This document shows positions 27,001 through 39,000 of a DNA stretch of 64,000 nucleotides, piece by piece (the stretch's first letter is position 1; every line of letters begins with the position of its first letter). The notes beneath the pieces were generated by a model. The model searched no databases, was not told where the DNA came from, and worked only from the letters and a program-made list of their open reading frames with translations. The stretch covers positions 82,697,903-82,761,902 of the forward strand of contig OZ022499.1 of the NCBI GenBank assembly GCA_963989385.1. The letters run 5' to 3'. The position numbers were made by a program, and so were the translations under genes. This DNA comes from Ctena decussata. Lineage: Eukaryota > Mollusca > Bivalvia > Lucinida > Lucinidae.

Positions 27001-30000
27001 TAACCAAAACATCCAGTCCCAAAAAACTCCCAATTTTCTAAGTCCATGACCTTGACATCAAGGTCAAGGAGTGGGGTGGGGGTGGTACCATGTTAAACTT
27101 TGGACCAATATCTAACTACAGTGCAAGTATCAAAAGAATCCATCCATGGGTTAGGGAGATATAGGTCTTTAAAAAACTTTAACCAAAACATCCAATCCGG
27201 ACGCCGACGCTGACGCGGACGCGGACACGGACTCGGACGCCGACGCCGTGGTGACAACAATAGCTCTTCCTGAACTTTCGTTCAGGCGAGCTAAAAAGGA
27301 GGTTTTAATAAATGCATTAGATTTCAAGTTAATGGATGTTGTTGTCCATAGCATAAATCTTGTACTGCATTATATATCAGTGTAAAGGATTCCCATAGCC
27401 TAGTGGCCGTAGAGGCAGTGGGAATTAGAGACCCACTGAAACAAAAGATGGAGCCCATCTCTCCTTTCGCTGCCTTACTAATCCTTGATTCTAAACAGGT
27501 CCTCGTTTACTTTTGCACCATAGCCGTGTCACTCTCACTACTCGACTACGGCGCATTTTGATTGAAGTACATCCGTAGTTAACAACGCTGTGAAACACCC
27601 TCATAAAAATAGTATCTTGTCATTATTGTTTATTGTTATTCCAATTCTCATAACGTTGGTCTCCAAGAGGCTCAGTGGAACGAATCCATGGCTGCATCTC
27701 CTGGCACCGAGTCTGTCTGTCCATTTGCCATTATTAAGAATTCTCTTTATTTTAAAAAAAAATGTTGCAAAAATTATGAACCTATGATGATGTATAAAAA
27801 TATAACGTGCATTATGTTCTGAATGCATAGTGATGGACAAGGGAGGTAACCCAAAAAGCTTTAACTTTGGTGGATACTTGAACTTTGTTAACTTTCACAT
27901 TTGATCGGTAAGCTTGTTTTAAAATTTGAATATGTTGGTTTCATATATGCATTGTAATCGAATATGAAAGCTTTTATTTTTTCTGGAAAGAAAATGACTT
28001 CCCTTGATAACAATCGTCCATGCTAAAATCTTAATTCTAACACTGGTCGCCTATATAGCCCATGGTAAAATCTAGTGATATATTGCGTGACAAATAACTG
28101 GGCGGACTAGCGTAACATTGCAACTAATTTTGTCGGCCCTTAAAACCCAAATAAACATCAAACACATGTCCCTGAACGTGACGTAGACTACAGTTTTGTT
28201 TTACAACGCTCATGCAGTGAATAGCACTACTAAAAGACATTTACTTCTGTCAGTAGTAAATTAACTGACTCTTACAATAGAAGCCGTCCTACGTCAGAGC
28301 CGGCCGATATAATCAGAGCCGCTCGGCATAATCAGAGCCTCGGCTTATTTATTCTCAATTTCACTTATTTGCTTTCAATTCTTACTTTTTGCGAAACAAA
28401 AAGGATCAGACTATCAGTGCACACTCTTCAACCGCGAAAATTCTCAAGTTTATATCATTTCAACAGGAATTTCAAAGCAATTTTAGCTGTCTATCTGTAA
28501 ATTAGCCTTCTGTAACCCCACGACACAAATGATTAAGACAAAATCGTACGCATATGACAACTAACCTTAGCGTAGAAAAGAAGTTAAAAGACCTGAGCAT
28601 TGAACTACATTCTCCCTTTTTTGAGATTCCGTACCGTAAAAATGAATTTATACCACAAATACGAAACTTACCTTTTCTTAGTTCAAATTTCAACCGGTAT
28701 AATCATAGCCGCACGTGCTCCGGAAAGCCGCCATAACTTTTCCTTATCGGAGCCATTGGCTCTGATTATGGAGTTTCCCACCCGTGTATATTAACGTTAT
28801 GGTTGAGACAAAAATAGCCAAAACTATGTGCATACCTTTCAACATTTTTATAATGACTATTTTCTACAACTTTTTTAGCAAAGCTGCACATGATCTAAAA
28901 GTCATGACAGTTTCCATGATCAAGATGTTTGGAAATAGCGAGATGTCCTTAACCCTTGATGCGCCATAAAGCAGACGACAAAAATTACGTCTGCAGAAAT
29001 CTCAAAAAATGTTTTGTCCAAGCTATATCATATTGAGAATTCAAAGACTATAAGGCAAACAGTGTAGATCCAGATGAGGTGGCTCATTATGAGCCACCTC
29101 ATCTGGATCTACACTGTTTGTAAATTCAACAATTTTTAGTTTTTGGTCCTTTAAGGGTTAAAATAGGGAGATTTGGCCATTTTGGCACTGAAGGGAGAGA
29201 GAGTGGGAGTGCCTCCCAAATTAGGGACGCTCACTATTTATTGGTGAGAGTTGACAGGTATGATATGACGGAAGCTTAAGGTTTTTGAAAAATGCAAGGC
29301 ATAGTTCAATTTTTCATCCACAAGATGTAACTTACAAGTAACTCCAAAAAAATGTAGATTTTATATGGAACTTTAAATCAATCTGCAAATTAAAGGGATC
29401 ATACATAGTTTTCATGCATGAACATTTTGCCAGGTCCCAAGGAGGTTGAGTGAACACATGGCATCAGCCGGGTGTTCAAATTTCTTCAGACCCTGCAAAT
29501 GTTAATGTAATGAAACCAACCTGTGTGATTGCTATTCTTGCATTTTGCAGCATGATTCCATTGATGAACTCACTGAAAATGTCTTTAAAGTCATAAAAAT
29601 TGTGGTACCTATGTATTGTGCATCATGGCATCATTCCACGAAAAACAGAATGGCTTTGACGCTAATAAAAGTGAAAACAAAAAGAGCCATGACATGACAA
29701 AACTGACAAAGTGGCATGTGGGCCAAGCAAAGGCTCAGATCAGCCTGGGCATCCACCCAGTCTGATTGGAGTCTTTGCTGTCGACATGGAGGTAGTTCAG
29801 TCCCGTAGCTATCCTTTAAGCTCATATTGAAGATTCAGATCAGACCAGGTGGATGCCCAGGTTGGTCTGAGTCTTTGTGTGGCACACAAGCCACTTTGTT
29901 GGTTTTGTCATGTCATGACTCAAATGCGTACTCCCTGGCAGCAATAAAATGTCAGGTAAATTCATGTAAACAATTTTTCCTGAGAATGTGAATAAGCAAG

Positions 30001-33000
30001 CCCATAGCTACATTCAAACAGCATGAGAATTCCAGACTACCAAGTACTCAAACAGTAATGTGCATACACCCCTGTGGAGGAATACAGTACCTCACACAGC
30101 AGGACTTTATCCAGGTATTTTGGGAGTGGGGCTGTTGCCACGATTTTCCCAATTATGGATTGGCAACAAAATAAGTGAACTGGATATTAAGTTCCCTAAT
30201 TTCCTTTAATAAAATCCCTCCACAATATATTTTGTTCCAAACGATTAAAAGATGGCGACCTCTTCTGCCGCTTGGCAACTAATGTCATAATAATGCTAAA
30301 ACAACTTTATGCTAAATGTGCATTTTCAATTTGGAAGTATCTGTATTTACATTCAGGTAAACAAACTTATACCCAGGGGCCTTTTCCCTAAAACTGGGAA
30401 AAATTGGCCATTTGAGAATGAAATTTCTAAGAGTACCGGTAAGTTGCAATTTGGTAATTCCCCATGATTTTAAAGAAATTTCTTTTGGCAATGGAGCCCA
30501 TATTCAGCCCCTATGAACACAAAGAAAATCCCCTGGATAACATTAATTTTTCAAACAGAAATTTCTTGCGTAATACCACATCAAAGTTGTGTGCATGCTG
30601 TCAGCCAACTACATGATGTCCTCTTCTTGAAATCAATACCATTTTAATCCTATTAAATGCCCCAGAGGCACTGCATTTTACAAAAGGGTGGGTGAGGGAG
30701 AGGGGGTTATTTAGGCCTTAAAAGTAGTAAATCAGCCATAACCAACACATTTCTGAAAACACAACTAAGGTGAATGGATATACTTTCATATGAAGCAATT
30801 CTACTTTTTCCCTTTCTCTGCCTCCCTTCCAAAAACAGTCACCTCTGCCAGGAAAGAATTTGCTCCTCTAGGAGCAAATTCTTTCCTTAAAGAGTGGACC
30901 AATTCGAAGAGCTTTGTCCCACAGAGAAGGAAACACAAATTCATGTTGTTCCCCTTTTTAAAACTGATGAAAAACACGGAGGTTAGTGAGTCAGTATAAC
31001 ATTATTTAAATAGGGGGTGTTTTATTAGAGCAGGGATGTTTGTTAGGATTAATGCAAGTCTTCTTCTTAAAATCAATAAAACCTGAATTAGGAAAACTGC
31101 TGATACCTGCATGAAAAATTGAAAAGAATTGCTAACTTCAGTTTGTAACATATGTTACCAAGTATTTGCTTACAAAACTAAGAATTCTATTAAAACTAAC
31201 AATCCTATTCATTACTTGAGCCGCAACACCACAAAACCAACAAAGTGGTTGTGCGCCCAGCACAGACTCAGATCAGCCTGGGCATCCGCCCAGTCTGATC
31301 AGAGTCTTCGCTGTCCGCATAGAGGTAGCGTAGACCCTTATCTACTCTCTAAGCACTTAGCGAAGATTCTGATCCCACTTGGTGAATGCCCAGGCTGATC
31401 TGAGTCTGTGCAGGGTGCACAACCACATTGTTAGTTTTCTCGTGTCATGGCTCACTTGTTTTCATGACATTTACAATCAGCCAGTAAATACTCAACATGT
31501 TGCATCAATGTTGGGTTGACATTGTCCAAATGTGGCAAGGCTGCTAGGTATTGTGAAAGTAACCTTGCATGTCACAGTGAGGCAAAAGATATTCATATGC
31601 TGCAGTCATCATTACTTATTTCTGCTGGTAACATTACTAAGTAACAACCCTAAATGCACCACGGCATGACAAAACCTACAAAGTGGCATGTGGCCACATG
31701 AAGACTCAGATCAGCCTAGGCATTTGCCCAGTCTTTGTGCATTGCACATGCCACTTTGTTGGCTTTGTCATATTACCACTCAAATATTGAGAAAGAGGTG
31801 CCAAAACGGACATCTTATACCCTGATCAGACTACAGAAGCAGTCTGATCAGGTCTATACAGTTTTCCAACATTTTGCCAGAGATCTTTAGAAACAGTATC
31901 AGACAGAAAACATTTACCTCTTCAAGTTTAAAGTTAATTACATTGAAGCATGTAGGTATACCTCCATGACCTCCATGTTTTTCCACCATTTTCACGAAAA
32001 GGGGAACTACTTTTATGACTTCCTGTTAGTTTTCCCTGGACAAGGAAGCCCTTCCAAACTATGGTCTACTCTTGAAGAGAAAAATTTGTTCCGCACAAAT
32101 TCTTATCATTTAGGGTTGAGCCGCATTAAAAAAGGGAACCAAAAATGAAAATGGCATAAGTGGTTCCCCTGAAAGTGGACCCATCCACCATACCCAAGTT
32201 AGGGTTGAGTCTGGTAACTTCGAATAGCGGGTGAATTCGGACATACCATTGCAAACAGTGAAAATCCAGATGAGACAGCTCATCATGAGCCGTCTCATCA
32301 GGATTTTCACTGTTTGCCCAGTTAATTCTGTTTTAATTCCAAACAACTGACATATAAAGGAAACAATGTCACTGTCCAAATTCACCTGCTGTCCGAATTT
32401 ATCCGACTTGACCCTACTGTGTACCAATATTTAGGGTATGAGGATTCTATTAAGGTTACCTCTAACGGGGTCTTGTATGACATATGAACACCAAGACTCT
32501 GAAAAAGTATAAAACATTTCATTTAGCTTATTATAAAAGAGAAGTATGATAATTACAAATAATTTCTTTTCCTGTTAAATTCTTTCTTATAAATGTTCTT
32601 ATTCCAAATTAAATTGATTGAGATTGTGCTTAGGGCGGCTGACTTACATCACAATAATGCGATATAAACTGTAAATAAAGTCAACTCTCAATATGTTAAA
32701 CAATGATATCTCAAAGTACACTCAGCTATCAAAAACTATAGTTTGAACAAATTCCCTTTTTTATTTATATTTCAACTCCTGTTATCTCAAACTACTGGTA
32801 TCTCAAGGTAAATTTTCTGGAACCAGAAAATTTACTTTGCGATATCAGTAGTTTGAGCATAACTTTGACTTCCAGATATCGAGAGTTGATTGTACCAAAT
32901 ATTTGGAAAGAAAATAATACCAGAGGGCCAATGGCCCTATATCGCTCACCTGAGCACTGAGGTTACAGCAACAAAACACCATGCACAACAGCAATAAAAA

Positions 33001-36000
33001 GCACCATTTATGTGGAGGATAATATCACAAATATTTATGAAAAAAAGCTTTATCCCCCCGTAATGGCTTCTCAGAAGAAGATCTTTGGCTGCAATGGCAA
33101 CCAATCAAAATCAGGTATTCATATGGCTGGTAGAGGACTACTCCAGAACATTTCTGTAAAGCTTTTGTCAAAATATCTGCAGTAACACAGAAATAAATAG
33201 CAAATGTCCACTTTCCCCATTATAAGTCTATGGAAACTTTAAGTTGCCATAGCAACCAATTCACATGGGCAATGATAATATAAAACATACTTTAGGTAGA
33301 GGCTAATGTTATCAATATGTATGCTAAGTATCAGCTTCATCCCCCTCATGGCTTCATTTTTCCTATAATAAGTCAATGGAAACTATAAGTTGCCATAGCA
33401 ACCAAAGTTCTTATGGGATTGGAAGAAAAAGAATAAAATTTATGTAGAGGCTACTGTCATCAACACATCTGCACAATATCAGCTTCATCCCCCATATGGC
33501 TTCTGAGCAGAAGATTTTTTTTTTTTTAAAGAAAATTTACCCTATATTTTGCCATGGCAACCAATCAAATTCAGCGATTTGGAGAAATTTCATATGAATC
33601 GTAGAGGACTACTCAAGAAACATTTCTGTAGAAAAAAAATCTAAATAACTGCAGTTAGACAGCAAAAATTGCCAATTTCCATTTTCCCCATTATAAGTTA
33701 ATGGAAACTCTTAGTTGCCATAGCAACCAAACTGCTGGAGCAGTTGCCATGAAAAACAGTAATTCTATAGAGGCTAATACTAAGGTTCTTTCTGTAAAGT
33801 TTGAGCTTTATTGGCCACACAGTTTCTGCAGAGATGATTTTTTTAATATTTTTCTATTTTTAACTATTCGGTTGCAATGGCAACCATTCAAATTGCCCAA
33901 TTTGCATAAATTTAACATGGCTGGTTAAAGACTACTCAAGGTACATTTCTATGAAAGTTTTGTCAAAATATCTGCAGTGGCATAGCAATAAATGCAAATT
34001 TTCCATTTTGCCATTATAAGTTCATGGCAACTTTCAGTTCCCATAGCAACCAAACTGCTGGAGCAATAGCCAAGAAAAACAGTACTTTTATAGAGGCTAG
34101 TACTAAGATCCTTCCTGTGAAGTTTGAGCTTGATTGGTTGTATAGTTTCTGAGGAGATGATTTTTGAATATTTTTTCTATTTTTAACCATTCGGTTGCCA
34201 TGACAACCAGCCAAATTGTGTAATTTACATGAATTTCATCCGGTTGATAGAGAACTACTCAAGGAACATTTCTGCAAAAGTTTTGTCAAAATATCTGCAG
34301 TGACATAGCAATAAATGCAAATTTTCAATTTTTCCCATACAAGTCAATGGAAACTTTAAGTTGCCATAGCAACCAAAGTTATGAAGCGATTTGGATAAAA
34401 AACAGTATTATTGGTTCCCCCTGCCAATAGATGCTATATATGAAATTTGGTTACAATGGGCCTTGTAGTTTCAGAGGAGATGTCTTTTGAAAATGTTGAC
34501 GGACGGACTGACGGACGGACGGACGGACGGACGACGGATGCCTGCCTATACTATAAGCTCACCTGTGAGCCTTCGGCTCAGGTGAGCTAATAAGCATATA
34601 AGAAAATCGCTATATCTCAGGTTTTATGATGCTGATTTAAATGTCATAAAGTTCTCCGTCTATAGCAAATGTTATCAGTTTATGAGCTCAAGCCAGTTAC
34701 CAGAACACATCAAAAAGGTGATCTTTCACTGACTATGTGTTTGCTTTTTCAAAGTGTCCTCACAACTGGCTACATTTGACAAAACACTGAGGGTTGTTTC
34801 AAAGAAAGGATATAAATATAGGATTACTGCATTTTACTACATTTAAATCCACCTTGTAGGACCTGAGATATAACTTACTTTCTTACCCAGTTTGAGATTA
34901 TTTCTTTCTTAGATATGAGAGATTTACCATTATATTCACGCCATAGAGACATATGTACGCCATCTGGGTTCTAATAAGGGGTCACAACATATGGGCTGCC
35001 ATACAACAAAACCAACAAAGGAGTATGTGCGCCCAACAAGGACTCAGATCAGCCTGGGCATCCCCCAGTCACGGCATAGTCTTCACTGTCTGCATGGCCC
35101 TCGCTTAAATTCTTAGCTACCCTTTAAGCACATGTAGTAAAGACTCTGATCTGACTGGGCCGCTGCCCAGGCTGACCTGAGTCTTAGCTGGGCACACTAC
35201 CATTAAATCTTTGTCAAGATGCGGCTCAATTATGTTTTTGTTGTTACCCTCATTAGAAATGCCTAACAGAGGCAGTTCTTATGAGAGTTGCGGCATGTTT
35301 AATGAAGATTTATGGCAAGGTGGCCCCTCATTATAGCCACCATAATAAGTGGTCCAAATGGACCAGGGTTCAAGGTTATTAAACTTGAGAATAATCTCGA
35401 ACTCAAAATAAAGCACACTGATTGGCTGCTTCTGAGCATGTGCTCGGAAGCAGCCAATCAGTGTGCTTTATTTTGAGTTTGAGAATGTACTCAAGTTTTA
35501 TAACCGCTGAGCCTGAATTTCTCATAAGGCACAATGTGACAATTCAATGCCCTTTACGGAATAAATCATTCATTATTATGCATGTGCATCTCAACGTATG
35601 TTGATGTGAGAATATTCATAACAAATCTGGTCAAAAAGAATTCAGCTATTTTATAAAGATTTTGATCTTAATGACCATTATGACCTAACTGCACACCTGA
35701 ACACACACAAATTTGAAAATCATTAATGCAAGCATGATTCCATCCAGCCAATTGTCTAATTCAGATGCAACAGAATTGTGATTTTATTTATTCTTTTTTT
35801 TTCTGTCTTCAAAAACTTACATAGACATCTTTTCCATATATGGAGGTCTATTCATACAGCTGTTCACACAATGAAGCTCGCAATACATACCTTGTCTTTG
35901 TTCTGATAGACCTTTTGTTTAAGGTCATCTAGAAGTTTCGCAGCATGTTCGCTCTCCGCTCTGTACTTGAACACTTGTTTATGATCTCCCCTTTCTTTGC

Positions 36001-39000
36001 CTTCTGCGCACATTTTGTCATCATATGACTGCAATTAACCAGAGTTCAAAGCTCATTTACAATCCTCATAGCAAGCTACATGTATCCTACTGGGCATACA
36101 GCTAGGCTTAGTTCATATTGTTGAAAAACTAGCACAATGTCAGTGGTAGAAATACTTGGTGGCAAAACACATTCCAAATATTTAATTAATGTTTTCAGAG
36201 AAGTCACTTCAAAACTGATCATTTTTATTTTCAGAGGGTAAAACACATTTAGCATACAAAATTTTGTCAAAGCCTATCTTCCATGAGGCCCTCTAGTATT
36301 TACAGTTTATGCAGAATACATAGGAGCCACGACACGACAAAGCCAACAAAGTGGCAAATGTGCCCAGGGAACTCTCAGATGAGCCTGGGCATCGCCCAGT
36401 CTGATCAGAGTCTTTGCTGTAGGCATGGAGGTAACTTAGACCCATAGCTACCCTTTAAGTGCAAAGTGAAGACTCTGATCAGACAGAATGGATGCTCGGC
36501 TGATCTAAGTCTTCCCTGGGTGCAGGTGCCACTTTGTTGCTTCTGTAGTGTTGCTGCTGATTATTAATTATCTTAAAATTATATATTAACACAGAAAATG
36601 CCATAAATGATAATAAGCCACATCATGTTCGCCCTCTAGTTTTCTTAATTCTCGATAGGAAACAAATTTTTTGAAGCTTTGCAGATGTAAATTTTGTCGT
36701 CTGTTTAAAGGTTAATCAGCTCCAGATAAGAGGAGGAGGATAATTAAAAGATAAGTTTTCTTTTTTCTAAATGAAAACATATGTTGTGACCCCTCATTAG
36801 AATGGTCTCAGTGAAACAGTTCAAATGAGGGGTCACAAGATATACTTTATGGAGAAATATGGGAAATTATCCCTAATTTATCCCTGTTACCTCTTCTATC
36901 TGGAGCACTGGAGTTAGTATGATCAGCTAAATGAGAACAGGCCCAGAGGCTATAAAACTTGAATACATTCTCAAACTCAAAATAAAGCACACTGATTGGC
37001 TGCTTCTGAGCACATGCTCCGAAGCAGCCAATCAGTGTGCTTTATTTTGAGTTTGAGATTATTCTTAAGTTTTATAACCTCGAACCCAAACCTTATCTCT
37101 GAAGAGTAGTGTCGCAGGAAGCTGTCCCGGGTTGTTAAGGAAACCATGTAAGAACTCGAGCTCAGTGACACTCTTGTCTCTCACGGTGTTCAGCCAGGGG
37201 TAACGACCAACAGCATTGTCAAAGTTGGCCTGTAAGAACTTGTCTTCAACACCATTCCAACCATACCTCTAACAAAAACAGCAAAAAATATGTGTGCCGC
37301 TTCACAATAAAACAAACGAAGTGGCATGAGCACCCAGCAAAGACTCAGATCAGCCTGGGAATCCCCCAGTCTGGGCGTGGTCTTCACTGTCTGCATGGAA
37401 CTGGCCTAGACCATTATCTACCCCTTAAGCACAAGGGGAAGACTCTGATCAGACTGGGCAGATGCCCAGGCTGATCTGAGCTTTCCTTGGGTGCACAGCC
37501 ACTGTGTTGATTTTGGCGTGTCGTGGCTTATGCAATTGGCGTCACATGAAAAGAAACCTTAAGCCATGTTCATAAACACTTAAATCAGGCTGTGCAGCTA
37601 CACTTGCTGATATCCTTGAATTTTTGCTGATTTATTTTATAATGGCAGGCCCAGCCAATCCCATGGAACAAAATTTTTGCCATAAGAAGACATTTTCATT
37701 TCTCTGATCACTTGATATAAGCTTCTGAAAAATCCCTGTTCGACATTTAGTTATTTTATATATGTATGTGGCCACACAGCAGGGGCAGATAACCCCCTTA
37801 AGGTCAAATTTTGATCATCACAAGAAGCTTTCATATCGCCTATCATTAGCTACAAGTTTCAGAAAAATCTATCTAAATTATGATTTTATACAGATTTTAT
37901 CATCATTTTATGCAGGTATATAGCCCGGGGGCAGGGGAAGATAACCCAGATGGCATAAATTTTGAGCGTCACAGGATGCTTTTAGTACTGTGATCATTTG
38001 CTGTAAATTTCAGAAAAAAACACTTCAAATTGATTTTTTCATGATTTTACACATGTATATAACCCCCAGGGCAGGGGCTGGTAACCCCTGAGGACAAAAT
38101 TCCTATGGTAACACAAAGCTGTTGTAGCTTTTGTCATTTTTGTGAAGTTTCACCATGATATGCCAAACAGTAATGGAAGTAGAGGCCAAAAACCTTTTTT
38201 GTACATTGACAAGTGCCATAACTCTGTTAGAAATGATCCAACTTTGCCCATTAACAATACCAACCCAGACATCCTTGGTACAAATGCATACGCAAAATTT
38301 GAGAAAAATCTGTTCATAAATACTTAGTTATCGAATGGAAATGAAGTGCGGATGGACGTACATACTACGGATGGACGGACACAAGGACAGCCAACATGAA
38401 AACATAATACCCCGCCACATGTTAGTGGCGGGGTATAAAAAATACTGTATTATTATACTATCAGACAGGAGAATTTCCAATTTCCAAAATAACCCGAAAT
38501 ATGTAAATGTTAAAACAGTTTAGCAGATTAAGGCATATGGGTACACTGGCATGTTTTCCAAAGAGGAATAAACTTTTGTGATTTTCTGTTTGCTTCCCTG
38601 GCTGTTCGCTTCTCTTCAGGAGAAACTTAAGTCCATCCAAAAGAGAGTCTACTCTTTAAGGAAAGAATCTGCTCCAATTTTTTCCTGTAAGAGTTTACAG
38701 CCATTCAGAAGGGAGGCAAGAAGTAAATGACAGAGTTGCTTCCCCTGAAACTGTACCCATTCACCTTAAACACATCTTAACCCTTAAAGCGCCAGAAATT
38801 AAAATTCTTGAATTGGCAAACAGTGTAGATCCAGATGAGGTGGCTCATTATGAGCCACCTCATCTGAATCTACACTGTTTGCCCTCTAGTGTTTGAATCC
38901 TCAATATGATATCACTTGGACGAAATATTTTTTTTAATTCTGCAGACATAAATTTTGTCGTCTGCTTTTTGGTGCATTATTTAAGGGTTAACTGGTGACC

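Larger units (their letters stand above)
25443..28787. mobile_element. 3.3-kb element with ~670-bp terminal inverted repeats and TATAT duplication
   Basis: The left arm 25443 to about 26121 and the right arm about 28112-28787 are inverted copies. Tips are CACGGGTGGGAAACTCC and GGAGTTTCCCACCCGTG, the innermost match GGGCCGACAAAATTAGTTGC. The flank TATAT appears on both sides (5-bp target duplication). No transposase frame is visible. The centre (26.1-28.1 kb) holds a tandem-core element and a SINE, probably later insertions. Confidence 0.85.

Noticed and set aside
29521..29608. Minus-strand candidate exon reading YHNFYDFKDIFSEF and ending ITQ at a GTTGGT donor
   Set aside because: It needs a phase 2 donor upstream, which exon 3 does not offer; the acceptor lacks a pyrimidine tract and the peptide shows no family motif.
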